This document shows positions 25,774 to 36,900 of a DNA stretch of 64,000 nt, piece by piece; position 1 is the stretch's first letter; every line of letters starts with the position of its first letter. The notes under the pieces were generated by a model. That model made no database searches. It had not been told where the DNA came from and saw only the letters and a program-made list of their open reading frames with translations. The translations under genes were made by a program, and so were the position numbers. Source of the DNA: Candidatus Cloacimonadota bacterium (GTDB taxonomy: Bacteria > Cloacimonadota > Cloacimonadia > Cloacimonadales > TCS61); the NCBI GenBank assembly GCA_021734835.1, contig JAIPIH010000011.1:1-64000 (forward strand), read 5' to 3'.

Positions 25774-27357
25774 ATGATTGATTTAGAAGCATTAGAATTT
25801 ACTCATAAGTTGGGAGACAGTTATGATGAATTCCTGCAAGTCTTATTAGAAAACTTCATTATCGAAAAAAAAGATAATGGAATTTGTCTCCAAGTTAAGT
25901 TTGATGAAAATACATTATGTATAAAAAAACCACGAAATCGAAGTGATTTGAATAATGTATTGAGGAAACCTAAGAGAGCTTACAAAAGAGATAAGAAAAA
26001 TACTGAGAAATATTTAGACTATGCAATTTCTGATAAGCATATATTGTCATCGAGGATAGATTGTTCAGGATTTCCTTTTAGATATGCTAATGGTGGTGTT
26101 TTACCAATGCTCAGAATCAATTCAGTTGATTATTTCTGCTTGTTTTATCGGGCTATTAATCCTGTTGGATGGAATATTTCAAATGGTGCTTCAAATGATA
26201 TTGGTGATTTGCTGAATCCATGCAGAATTATTAAACGAGAATTTAGTGAAGAGTTTTTGATAATGGATCATAAAAATAGAATAACCTACTTATATGATTG
26301 TGAAAGTCCACTTACAATGAATGGAACCCAGAATGTGGCATTGGAGCTTTGGGAAAAGAAGATTAAGAAGGAGATTACAAATTATACTAAAGCACCTATC
26401 CCATTAAAATGGGTTGATGGGAATGATGAATTACAGATTGTTTATAAGAGGGAACAACCCTCCATTTATAAGGGATTTTTTGTTAATATCACCCCGGAGG
26501 ATAATGCAATCGAGATCGATAATATTGCTTTCCTTAATCTATCTGATGATTTTCATTTTTATGACGGTGAAGTTGAATTTCTGCATAAAAATGGTGAGAG
26601 GCACAAATTTCTTCTTAATCGTATTATTGGGTTTTTCCCAGTAAAAGAATTTCTCAATAATTTAGATAATAAAGAGTTCCATCCTGAATTTCTGTATTTT
26701 AATGGGGAGAGAAGAGAGACAACAGAATTTACTGCAATATTAGAGGAGGAGTATTTTCCTGCTCATAAAGAATTCAGGTCAAAAAATCAAGACATAGAGT
26801 ATCAAAAGGCAACAAATAAATTTGACCTCTGTCCAATAACAAGAGCAATTTCATTAAAATATATTGCCTGGGAAAAATCAGAAGAGGAAAATATCGAATC
26901 TATTATTGATAAGCAAAATTCTTTAGATACATCGAAGGCTGCTAAAAAGAAATTTGATGTTTTCCTCAGTTACAAATCAGAAGATGAAGAAGTCGCTGAT
27001 TTACTATATGAATTTCTTAAGAGGAAAAATCTCAATGTATTTTTTAGTGGTAAAAGCATCAAAATATTAGGGAACAGCGAGTATTCAAAGGCAATTGACC
27101 AGGCAATACTTGATGCAAAATATTTTATTCTGATTGGTTCTGACTTGGATTCTTTTGAGTCTGGATGGGTTGATTACGAATGGAGGTCTTTTCTGATGCT
27201 TCTTCGGTCAAAATCAAAAAAGGGAGAGCTGTTTACATTCACAAACAATATTGATCCAAATGATTTACCACTCGGTTTACGTTTGAGGCAAAACATAAAA
27301 TTTTCATTCCAGAACCTGGAGATGAGTTTCGATAATCTTTATGGTTATATAAAATAA
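25774..27357 (+). CDS. Nudix-like domain fused to C-terminal TIR domain
   Basis: The 527-aa protein has a central region resembling a Nudix fold: FPFRYANGGVLPML and later IIKREFSEEFLI, which fits the REUxEE core of the Nudix box (about 150-160). Residues about 390-527 form a TIR domain: FDVFLSYKSEDEEVADLLYEFL, YSKAIDQAILDAKYFILIGS, GWVDYEWRSFL. TIR domains of bacterial defence cleave NAD or make cyclic ADP-ribose signals; Nudix enzymes cleave nucleoside diphosphate-X compounds. AGGAGG precedes the ATG. The spacer to the upstream PGDYG gene resembles the spacer at 33885-33913. The Nudix assignment is the weaker half. Confidence 0.7.
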   Translation: MIDLEALEFTHKLGDSYDEFLQVLLENFIIEKKDNGICLQVKFDENTLCIKKPRNRSDLNNVLRKPKRAYKRDKKNTEKYLDYAISDKHILSSRIDCSGFPFRYANGGVLPMLRINSVDYFCLFYRAINPVGWNISNGASNDIGDLLNPCRIIKREFSEEFLIMDHKNRITYLYDCESPLTMNGTQNVALELWEKKIKKEITNYTKAPIPLKWVDGNDELQIVYKREQPSIYKGFFVNITPEDNAIEIDNIAFLNLSDDFHFYDGEVEFLHKNGERHKFLLNRIIGFFPVKEFLNNLDNKEFHPEFLYFNGERRETTEFTAILEEEYFPAHKEFRSKNQDIEYQKATNKFDLCPITRAISLKYIAWEKSEEENIESIIDKQNSLDTSKAAKKKFDVFLSYKSEDEEVADLLYEFLKRKNLNVFFSGKSIKILGNSEYSKAIDQAILDAKYFILIGSDLDSFESGWVDYEWRSFLMLLRSKSKKGELFTFTNNIDPNDLPLGLRLRQNIKFSFQNLEMSFDNLYGYIK

Positions 27358-27409
27358 CTATGAATAAGTGTAGATGTATATCCTGGCAGAAGTATGAAAG
27401 GTGATAGAT

Positions 27410-27490
27410 GTTTTGGGAGAAATAGAATTACCGGAAGATGTCTGGATAGTGAAGAAAGAGATATTTGAAGCTACTTACGAGGATGTTTAG
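27410..27490 (+). pseudogene. 3' remnant of a PGDYG-motif gene
   Basis: The frame 27410-27490 encodes a 26-residue tail containing PEDVWIVKKEIFEATY and a stop. This matches the C-termini of the genes at 25277 and 33408, but the front part and start are missing. It sits 22 nt before a DUF4062 gene, the same position that the intact 33408 copy holds before the 33914 gene. Confidence 0.8.
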
Positions 27491-27512
27491 TATCTGTTAT
27501 TAAGGAGTAAAT

Positions 27513-30500
27513 ATGCCCCAACAGACAAAGATATTTAGAGTATTTGTTAGCTCAACTTTTGATGACATGAAAATGGAGAGAAATCTTCTAATGAATGAAG
27601 TGTTTCCTAAACTTGAAAAATTTTGTTTAGGAAAAGGGGCAAGATTTCAAGCCATTGATCTGCGCTGGGGAGTTAATGAGGAATCTCAACGTAATCAGAA
27701 AACAATGGAAATTTGCATAAATGAAATAAAACGATGTCAAAGATTATCCCCCAGACCCAATTTTCTGATTCTACTCGGAAACCGATATGGTTGGCAGCCG
27801 ATCCCTAATAAAATCCCACAAAGGGAGATGGACTTGATACTGCCCTTATTGTCAGAGAATCAAAAGGAAGTAGTCTGTTGGGACGAAACTAACGATAATT
27901 ATAGGGGCTGGTATCGTTTGGATACTAATGCAGTTCCTCCTGATTTTATTCTTCAACCGCGGGGAAAACAATATAATGAATATAAAGCATGGGAATCTGA
28001 AGAGAATAAGATAAGGACTATTTTGCGAGAAGCTGTTAACCAAATAGAAATTGCTCCAGAAGAAAGAGTCAAATACTTTACTTCGGCCACACATCAGGAA
28101 ATATTACACGGTGCATTAAATCGATCAATCGACTTGAAGGGGTCGGAAGAGCATGTTTATGCCTGTTCTCGAAGAATTATTAATATTGAAAATGAAGAAT
28201 TACCTAACAAATATATTGATGTTATTGATGAAGAAATTGATTTTCAATGCTCAGTGCAGCTGAGCAATTTGAAGGTAGAATTAGAGAAGACTTTAGATAA
28301 ATCTAACTACTACGAGTATAATGCTGAGTTAGTTAACGACGAAATCGTTTTCAATGAATATACTTGTAAAGAATTTAATGATAGAATTTTCGAGCATTTT
28401 AAAAGAATAATAGAAGAAGAATTAAATAAAACAGTTGAAATTGATGATATAAAACTAGAGCAGGATTACCATCATGAGTTTGCTAACAATATGATAATAC
28501 ATTTTACTGGACGGAAAGACTCACTTACTACTATTAATGATTATCTAACCAATAAAAAAGATCATAAAGTATTATCAATAATAGGTGCATCTGGATCCGG
28601 CAAGACTTGTTTGATGGCAAAAGCAGTATCGGAAGCACATTATGCAAGCACTGAACTGATTTATCGTTTCATTGGTGCTAATTCCAAATCATCTAATATT
28701 ATCCCGCTTTTACAAGGGCTTTGCAGTCAGATTGCCCAAGCATATAATCAAACTATGGAAGATATCTCGGAAGAAGATAATCAGGAATATAATTATAATA
28801 ATTACATTACACTTGTTCATCTTTTTTTTAAGTGCTTGAAATTGGCAAAACCTGAAAAACCGTTGATCCTTTTCCTGGATGCGCTTGATCAACTAACTGA
28901 TACAGATGAAGCTAACGTTTTTTTGGGGTTATTACAGAAGTTGCCCGTTAATGTGAAAATTGTAGTTTCGGCTCTGCCGGAAAATGAAAACAGGTTACAT
29001 GGTTCGAATATATACCATTTACCAATATTGTCAGCTGCTAATTGTAAGGCTTTACTCAATATCTGGTTATCAAGTATAAATCGAACTCTGAAAGTAGAGC
29101 AATTCAGAGAATTGCTAAATAGATTTATAATTAGTGGTTTACCAATCTATTTAAAGATAGCTTTTGAAGAAGCAAAAACCTGGCATTCTTATGATAAGGC
29201 AATTTCTTCACTACCTGTAGAAGTACCAGAAGTACTAATCAGATTTTTTGAGGAAATAGAAAGAAAACATTCCCCAATGCTTGTTAAAAAAGCAGTAAGT
29301 TATATCCTTTCAGGTAAAGACAGAGGGCTAACAGAAAAGGAAGTACTTGATATCCTTGCTTGCGATAATGAGTATTGGAGTTTTTTTCTGCAAACAACTC
29401 ATTTTACTCACCGAGGAGAAGTTGAAAAATCAGGAAAACTTCCTATAATTGTATGGTCTCGATTATATCTGGATTTAGAGCCTTTTCTGACTGAACGTAA
29501 TTATCATGGTGAAATAATAATAGGATTTTATCACAGGCAATTTGATGAAATATTAAAGAAATATTATATAACTGATGACAAGAAAATACATGAGATATTA
29601 GCTAAGTATTTTTTTGAAACGCCACTCTTTTTAGATATAGATAAGAAAGAAGCTAATATTCGAAAATGTTATGAACAACCTTGGCAGCAATCTAAGGGAG
29701 AACTGTGGAATGAAGTTACAGAAACATTGAGTGATTTAACTTTTATCAAGGCAAAATGCGCGGTACTCATGGCTTTCGAGTTATTGGAAGATTATAATTT
29801 CTTACTTTATTTACTAAATGAAAATAGTGAAAATCATAGTAATGTTAAAAGTTTATCGAATTATATAGGTAATTTAATAACATTTTCAAATGGAAAAACT
29901 AGAAGCTTAGAAATTATTCAAAACAACTTAAGAAATTCCCAAATAGAAACTGATCAAATTGTTGACTATTATAGTAGATTAGATATTCTAAATTTATTCG
30001 CAAGATTTATAAAGTCAAATGTATATAATTTTATTAAGTTTCATAATAATGATCATTTGGTTTATCAGCAGGCTCTGAATTTTACTCAAGAAAGCTTCAT
30101 TGTTCAAAGGGCAGAGAAAGAACTATTCAAGGTTAATCCTCCACTAATTATTAATAAAAACAAATATTCGGACACAACTGGATTCCAATTAATCCAGAGA
30201 ATTAATTGTTCAAATATCAAATTAAATTCAGTAAGATTCACACCAGATTTTAGATTAGCAATTACTGGTGGAGGAATGCTTGCTAATTCTGTTACTTTAA
30301 GAATTTGGGATATAAAAGTTGGAAAATGTGTTCGCGTTCTTTTGTCAGCTAACATAAATCCATGTCATGAAAAGATAATGGAAATTACATCTGTTGATAT
30401 AACGCCTGATGGACGGATAGCAATATCTGGGGGTTATGACAATATAGTACGCATTTGGATAGTTCAAACTGGGGAATGTTTGCATGAGCTTAAAGGACCA

Positions 30501-33368
30501 ACAGGAAATTATCGTATTTGGGATGTAGGGATCACTCCAAACGGCAAATTAGCTGTATCGGCAAATGAAGATGGCACAATCCAACTATGGGATGTAGAAT
30601 CGGGTAAATGCTTGGATAAATTTAAAGCTCATAGTCAATGTGTTAAATCATTAAGGATATCTCCTGATGGGAAAACATTGGCTACAGGAGGTTGGGATAA
30701 TAAATTAAAAATTTGGGATTTAGTTTTAAAAAATTGCAGAATGACATTAGATTATCATAATTCTCATATACCAACAACCAACTTTGTAACAGTTGATCAG
30801 TTTAACGAAATAACAAAAGGAAAAATTAATAGTGTAGCCTTCACTCCCGATTCTTTAAAAGCCGTTGTAGGTTGCTGGAATGGTGAAGTTATTGTTTGGG
30901 ATATTGTCAATCGTGAATGCTTATATTTATTAAAAAGTGATGATATCGATAATATAAATAGCGTTGATATTACACCTGATGGAAAGCTAGCTATATCTGG
31001 TGGAATTGATAAAAATGTTAGAGTATGGGATTTGTTAACTGGCGAAGAGATACGATTGTTAAAAGGACATGAAGATCGTATTTGGGGTGTCGGGATTAAA
31101 GCAGATGGAACCAGGGCAGCTTCAGTGAGTAGTGATGGGCATATGTGTATTTGGGATCTAACTTGTACAACAGATAAGGTTATTGAAAGACACAATGTCA
31201 GGGTCTCTATGCTATATGTTTCGCAAAATTATATGAGTGCATTATCAGAAGGCATAGGATTCATTGAATGGAATTTAATAACTGGTGAGTGTTCAGGTAA
31301 GTCATTTGATGATAAAGAAGATAAATCAAATGATAGATCAACAATAATTAGGAAAATGTTAATTAATAAAAATAGTATAGAATCAAATCGTGAAATTAAA
31401 GTAAATAATCATTGGGTGATTGATAGCAGTTCAATTTACCATAAATCTATTTGCAATCGATTGTCAGTAGTCTTCAAGCAAAATGGATCTATTGCGATTA
31501 TAGACCAAAATACCTGTGACTCATTACGCATATTTAATAATATCTTTCATTTTAAACCCGATAAATCCATTGATAGAAGTGAAAGTTATGATCAATTTGA
31601 CGTATCAGCAGATGCCTGTATGGGAGTTGGCTGTAATTATCCTGGAGACGGGCTAATTTATATTTGGAGCTTAGCTGATGGTAAATTATTAAAAATATTC
31701 AATCACTATGGTGAAATTAGAAGCCAGAAGTTTTCACCAGATGGAAGAATATTAGTGTCTGGGGGTGATTACAAGGTACTTGTGCATGATCTAGTAAATG
31801 ATGAAAGTATAACATTATTTGAGGATATTTGCGATGATATCAATAGTGTGGAATTTTCTCAAGATGGGGAATATGTTTTTATCGCAAGTGAGGATAAAAC
31901 TATTCGAATCTGGCATTTAAAATCTAAGGAATGCATTGCAATCTATCCGAGCCCTTATCAAGCATCAGTGATTCGCTCAATAGGAAATGGTGGTATCGTT
32001 GCAGGATTTGGTAACGGGAATGTTGAATTATTAAAACTTCTGAACTTTAATATGTTACCTCCAATTGAGACTCCACAAAGAATTTGGTTTTTTGATCAAC
32101 AAAAATGGAGTGATAGCATACTAATATATTGTTCTTATTGTGGTTACGAAATAACTCTACCTCAAAATATCATCGATTGGATACAACATATTCCTACTAA
32201 TACGGATAATGGTTCACCTGTATGCTTACGGATACCAATAGCTATTTTTAAAGATAATCGATTAACGATAGAATGTAATAATTGTAAAAAGAATATCCAT
32301 TTAAATCCTTTTATAATTGATAATTCGTTTCTCAGAGACAATCTGAAATTCGATTTAGCACAAAAAAATTTAAAAAATGAAAGCAGATTACATATAAATA
32401 ATACTACTATCAATTTGAATTATTATAAAAAGGAGGAAGATATAATTTCAGGAGAAAGGGAAAAAAATAAGGCTAAAAAGAATAATAATAATAATATAAA
32501 AAATGAAATTGATGTATTAAAAATTAATTCTGAAATTTTATATGAAAAAAAACTATGGGTGGAAGCTGAAGCATCATTTCGTGAATTATTAGAAAAAGGT
32601 TTTATTGAAGAAGATATTGAATATAAAATAGCTATTTGCATGTTAAATAATGATATTTATGATGAAGAATTAATTTGGGTAGAGAATCTTATACAAACAA
32701 TCGAAGCAAATGGGAGAAAAGCTCAGGCTAATGAATTAAAAACTATGCTAATGGAAAAGGAGAAGACTAATATTTCAAACGAGATAGGTTTAGCAAATTA
32801 CTTATTAGAAAAAGGTCGTTGGGAAGGAGCATTGAATCATTACATCAAGTTACAAAAAAAAGGTGAAATGATAAAAGATATTGATTATAAAATTGGTCTT
32901 TGCTTAATTCACATAACTTGCAATACAGGTGAAACCAGTTTTAACGAAATACAAATAATTATCTTAAAACTAAAACGACAGGGAGATTTAAATCATGCAA
33001 ATGAACTTGAATGTTTAGTCAAAGAAACGAAAGCAAAAATACTTGAAATGAAAAAGAATGACATCTTAAAGTCGAAAATATTTGCAGATGAATTATTTAA
33101 AAAGAAATTATGGGAAGCGGCTTTGAGTCAATATAACAATGTAATTATTAATAACGGGAAATTTGAAGATATAGACTATAAAATGGGGTTATGTTTAATA
33201 AATGCACATATCAATATAAGTGAACCCGACCTAATCGAAATCCAAAGAATTATCGCTGAATTAAAAAAACAGAGGCAATATTCTCAGGCAGATGAACTTG
33301 ATATTAAGCTTCAAAAGAAGTTACCTAAAGAGAAAAAGAAAAAAAGGTTGATATTTTGGAAAAAGTAA
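27513..33368 (+). CDS. DUF4062-NACHT-WD40-zinc-ribbon-helical-tail giant protein
   Basis: The 1951-aa protein has DUF4062 (KIFRVFVSSTFDDMKMER, AIDLRWGV, LLGNRYGW), Walker A GASGSGKT (358-365) and Walker B LILFLDALDQL (about 451-461). About twelve divergent WD40 blades follow at about 890-1510 (SVDITPDGRIAISGG, RIWDI patterns). A zinc ribbon comes next (CSYCGYE near 1540, CNNCKK near 1589, then LNPFIIDNS). The 300-residue tail carries three units related to those ending the 9930 protein (KKLWEAAL, DIDYKIGLCL). The layout of DUF4062, NACHT and WD40 resembles animal TEP1 and NWD1. It belongs to the 22316 gene series; the gap upstream holds a PGDYG remnant. Predicted NLR-like receptor. Confidence 0.88.
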   Translation: MPQQTKIFRVFVSSTFDDMKMERNLLMNEVFPKLEKFCLGKGARFQAIDLRWGVNEESQRNQKTMEICINEIKRCQRLSPRPNFLILLGNRYGWQPIPNKIPQREMDLILPLLSENQKEVVCWDETNDNYRGWYRLDTNAVPPDFILQPRGKQYNEYKAWESEENKIRTILREAVNQIEIAPEERVKYFTSATHQEILHGALNRSIDLKGSEEHVYACSRRIINIENEELPNKYIDVIDEEIDFQCSVQLSNLKVELEKTLDKSNYYEYNAELVNDEIVFNEYTCKEFNDRIFEHFKRIIEEELNKTVEIDDIKLEQDYHHEFANNMIIHFTGRKDSLTTINDYLTNKKDHKVLSIIGASGSGKTCLMAKAVSEAHYASTELIYRFIGANSKSSNIIPLLQGLCSQIAQAYNQTMEDISEEDNQEYNYNNYITLVHLFFKCLKLAKPEKPLILFLDALDQLTDTDEANVFLGLLQKLPVNVKIVVSALPENENRLHGSNIYHLPILSAANCKALLNIWLSSINRTLKVEQFRELLNRFIISGLPIYLKIAFEEAKTWHSYDKAISSLPVEVPEVLIRFFEEIERKHSPMLVKKAVSYILSGKDRGLTEKEVLDILACDNEYWSFFLQTTHFTHRGEVEKSGKLPIIVWSRLYLDLEPFLTERNYHGEIIIGFYHRQFDEILKKYYITDDKKIHEILAKYFFETPLFLDIDKKEANIRKCYEQPWQQSKGELWNEVTETLSDLTFIKAKCAVLMAFELLEDYNFLLYLLNENSENHSNVKSLSNYIGNLITFSNGKTRSLEIIQNNLRNSQIETDQIVDYYSRLDILNLFARFIKSNVYNFIKFHNNDHLVYQQALNFTQESFIVQRAEKELFKVNPPLIINKNKYSDTTGFQLIQRINCSNIKLNSVRFTPDFRLAITGGGMLANSVTLRIWDIKVGKCVRVLLSANINPCHEKIMEITSVDITPDGRIAISGGYDNIVRIWIVQTGECLHELKGPTGNYRIWDVGITPNGKLAVSANEDGTIQLWDVESGKCLDKFKAHSQCVKSLRISPDGKTLATGGWDNKLKIWDLVLKNCRMTLDYHNSHIPTTNFVTVDQFNEITKGKINSVAFTPDSLKAVVGCWNGEVIVWDIVNRECLYLLKSDDIDNINSVDITPDGKLAISGGIDKNVRVWDLLTGEEIRLLKGHEDRIWGVGIKADGTRAASVSSDGHMCIWDLTCTTDKVIERHNVRVSMLYVSQNYMSALSEGIGFIEWNLITGECSGKSFDDKEDKSNDRSTIIRKMLINKNSIESNREIKVNNHWVIDSSSIYHKSICNRLSVVFKQNGSIAIIDQNTCDSLRIFNNIFHFKPDKSIDRSESYDQFDVSADACMGVGCNYPGDGLIYIWSLADGKLLKIFNHYGEIRSQKFSPDGRILVSGGDYKVLVHDLVNDESITLFEDICDDINSVEFSQDGEYVFIASEDKTIRIWHLKSKECIAIYPSPYQASVIRSIGNGGIVAGFGNGNVELLKLLNFNMLPPIETPQRIWFFDQQKWSDSILIYCSYCGYEITLPQNIIDWIQHIPTNTDNGSPVCLRIPIAIFKDNRLTIECNNCKKNIHLNPFIIDNSFLRDNLKFDLAQKNLKNESRLHINNTTINLNYYKKEEDIISGEREKNKAKKNNNNNIKNEIDVLKINSEILYEKKLWVEAEASFRELLEKGFIEEDIEYKIAICMLNNDIYDEELIWVENLIQTIEANGRKAQANELKTMLMEKEKTNISNEIGLANYLLEKGRWEGALNHYIKLQKKGEMIKDIDYKIGLCLIHITCNTGETSFNEIQIIILKLKRQGDLNHANELECLVKETKAKILEMKKNDILKSKIFADELFKKKLWEAALSQYNNVIINNGKFEDIDYKMGLCLINAHINISEPDLIEIQRIIAELKKQRQYSQADELDIKLQKKLPKEKKKKRLIFWKK

Positions 33369-33407
33369 CAGAAATATTTTCTTTGATATTCCCTTTTACA
33401 GGTAAGG

Positions 33408-33884
33408 ATGTCTACTAGACCTATGATAAAAGCTAATAATGAACTTATAGACAAGATTGATAAATCAAATTCGTGGAAGCACTTTAAGAAGACAAAGCCA
33501 CTTTGGGCGAAAAAGTTGGAAGAAGATACTACCGTGAAAACACAGGAAGGAGAGCAATCTTACAATGAAGGTAATTATCTCTGTAAAGGACCTACAGATG
33601 ATATCTGGGGACAAGAAGAGGAGTCATTATTTAAGAAATATGATATTACAAATGGAATAAATTCTGAAGGTCGGCAGAAATATCTTCCTAAACCTGATAC
33701 CAGTGACGTGATGGCTGCTCAAATTGATCATGAATCTTCCATCGATCACCCAGAATGGGGAACATTTCACGGGAATTCAGGAGACTATTTAGTAAAAAGT
33801 TATGAAAATAATGATATAGAATTTCCTATGGATGCCGGGATAGTGAAGAAAGAGATATTTGAAGGGACCTATGAGAAGATATAA
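33408..33884 (+). CDS. Small PGDYG-motif protein, copy 2
   Basis: The 158-aa protein is colinear with the 25277 product: SWKHFKKTKPLWAKKLEE, NEGNYLCKG, WGQEEESLFKKYD, MAAQIDHE and a C-terminal NSGDYLVKSYEN. The second motif has Ser for Pro. An AAGG site lies before the ATG. The gene is 39 nt after the WD40 gene and 29 nt before the next DUF4062 gene. The copies are diverged enough to be old duplicates rather than a recent event. Confidence 0.68.
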   Translation: MSTRPMIKANNELIDKIDKSNSWKHFKKTKPLWAKKLEEDTTVKTQEGEQSYNEGNYLCKGPTDDIWGQEEESLFKKYDITNGINSEGRQKYLPKPDTSDVMAAQIDHESSIDHPEWGTFHGNSGDYLVKSYENNDIEFPMDAGIVKKEIFEGTYEKI

Positions 33885-33913
33885 GAATTTTACGTTAGGC
33901 AATAGGAGCAAAG

Positions 33914-36900
33914 ATGCCCCAACAGACAAAGATATTTAGAGTATTTGTTAGTTCGACTTTTACTGATATGAAGGAAGAACGATGGATTTTACAAAAATAT
34001 GTTTTTCCAAGGTTAGAGCGATACTGTTTAAGGAATAATGCAAAATTTCAGGCCATTGATCTTAGGTGGGGGATAAATGAAAAAACACAGTTAAATCAAA
34101 GAACTCTCCAAACTTGCCTAAATGAAATTGCACGATGCCAAAGGGTTTCTCCTAAACCGAATTTTTTAATTTTACTCGGTGATAAATACGGCTGGCAGCC
34201 AATCCCTGAGAAAATTCCACAAGATGAAATGGACTTGATCTTTCCAATTCTGTCCGAAGATCAAAAGAAATTACTATATTGGGACGAGAAAAACGATTAT
34301 TACAGGGGCTGGTATCGTTTGGATACTAATGCTATTCCATCCGAATTTGTTCTTCAGGAAAGAAAGAGTACTTTTGAAAATTATGACAAATGGGAACCAG
34401 TTGAAAAAGAGATCAGGATGGCACTTCGAAAAGCAGTTGATCAATTAGATTTCTCTGATAAGCGGAGAATTAAGTATTTTACTTCTGCAACGCATCAGGA
34501 GATAATCAGAGGAGCTTTGAATCCACCTGATGAGATTGAAGATCCCAATAAACATGTGTTTGCTTTTGAACGAGTTATTAAGCATCTTCCTGAAGATACA
34601 AACGCAGAAGGTTATATTGATCTTGATGGAGGAGTGCAGGATGAATATTCCAGGAATCAACTAAAACGGTTAAAAGTTGGGAAAGATGGAAACCGAGGAT
34701 TAAGAAAAAAATTAGAAGACCATTACTTTATTTATAATGCTGAGTGGATAAATGGTGGAATTGAGATTGAAAGACCTTTGAAGTATTTAGCAGCTCGTGT
34801 GTATTGCAGTCTTAAGTCAATAATTGCAGATCAAATAGAAAATGTAATATCAAAAGATGAATTGCAGCATGAAATTAAACTGCATAAGGACTTCAAGGAT
34901 AAATTAGTAACTCATTTTCGTGGCAGAAAAGAAATATTAGAAACAATAAGGAATTACATTTGCGACTCTAATCGGAAAACTTTGTCCATTATTGGTGAAT
35001 CTGGTTGTGGAAAATCAAGTGTTATGGCAAAAGCAATACAAAATATAATAGATGAAAATAAAGATGTTGTTCTTGCTTACAGATTCTTGGGAACTTCTTC
35101 TAATTCTTCAAATGCTATTTCTTTGATGCAAAGTGTGGGAGAACAAATTGCATCTGAATTTAACTCTGACCTGAAGTTAGTTGCTGGCAAAGAAAATGAA
35201 AAATCACTCAATGAAATGTACGGTATAAAAGAAATCTTTAAGAAATGTCTTTCTCTGGCAACACCGGAAAAAGCGATATATGTTTTTCTTGATGCTTTAG
35301 ATCAATTATCTGATACTAATAATGCTAAGGCTCTTAACTGGTTGCTAAAAGATCTGCCTGAAAATGTAAAAATTATCATCTCTTCACTTCCTGAACTTGA
35401 AAATAGATTACAGGATACAACATTACAGAAACTTTCCATATTTGCCAAAGAGGAATCTAAAATTATCTTGCTAAACTGGTTGGATGCAGTTGACAGAACA
35501 TTAACAGATGAGCAATTTCAGTACATACTGGAGAAGCCAAAGATAACTCTGGCAATTTATCTGAAACTTATATTTAAACTAATAAAAGATTGGCATTGTT
35601 ATGATAAAGTTTTAAATATTAGTGATACAGCCGAAGGCATTATTACTGATTATTTTGATAATTTGGAAAATATTCATCCTGAAGGATTTGTAGAAAAAGT
35701 AATATCTTATATGCTTTGCGGTAGATATAGTGGACTGGCAGAAAATGAAATACTGGAAATTTTGGTCTCCGATCATGTCTATTGGGAAATATTTTTGAAT
35801 TCCACACATAAAGACCATCGGGATGAGCTAATCAAAGCTAAAAAAATACCTGTAGCTGTATGGTCAAAACTGTTTCTTGATATGGAACCTTACCTTACTG
35901 AAATAGATGCTGATGGAGTTCCTATATTTACTTTTTTCCACAGATTTTTTTTTGGTATATTAAAAAGGAGATATTTTTTTGAAGAAGCAGGTAAACAGCA
36001 ATTAATGACTTCAAAATCTGAATGTAATAAAATTCTGGCTGATTATTTTGAAAAACAACCACTAAACCAGGATTTGTACAACAAAGAAAAACCAAATGTC
36101 AGAAAGCTCGTTGAACTTCCTTGGCAACAGATAAATTCAGGGTCTACAAGTATAATCAATACTTTAGATAATTTTGATTTTATTGAGGCAAAGCTTCAAA
36201 ATAAGATGGAATACCAATTACTAGAAGATTTTAAGTTAATCAGCAATAAATATAATGAAATAGACTATAATTACAACTTAGTACTGTCTAATCTCTCAAA
36301 TTTATCAAAATATCCAGGGCAATTACTAAATCTATTATATTTTGAAGGAGATAAAAGGGTTAAATTAAAAGTAATGGATACTTTTAAAAATAGAACTAAA
36401 GAGGAATATCTTTTATTGACTGAAAAGCATACTTATGAAGATTATCAACAGGATAAGGAACAAGATTGTTACAAGTATTGTGCTGCATATAAGAAAGAGA
36501 TGATGTTTTCAGAAATTGCTTTTTCGCCAGAAAGAAAACTGCTATTTTATATAAAGAAACTAGGTGTTCTCGGAGTAATTGAAACAATAAAGGGAATAGA
36601 ATATTTAATTAATATTGATATCTCAACCAATATTCCTGAAGAAATGTATGTATCGAATGATGGAAATTTTATTATATTTGCTTATAGTGATAAAAATGCA
36701 ATCATTTATAAGCTTGAATATTTACAAACAGAATCATCTTTAATGATAAAGGGGATAAAACTTGATATTGAAATCAAGTATTTTATCCCAGAGTTTGATA
36801 AACCAGTATTTTATATTAATAATAGTACTTTGCTGTACCAGAATGAAAATGGGGATTTTGTTCAGCTTGAATTAATTAACAATAAACATAAAATATTAAT

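Noticed and set aside
27361-27512. Possible small gene between the Nudix-TIR and DUF4062 genes
   Set aside because: Only the tail of a PGDYG-type gene is present, without a start codon or front domain, so it is listed as a remnant.
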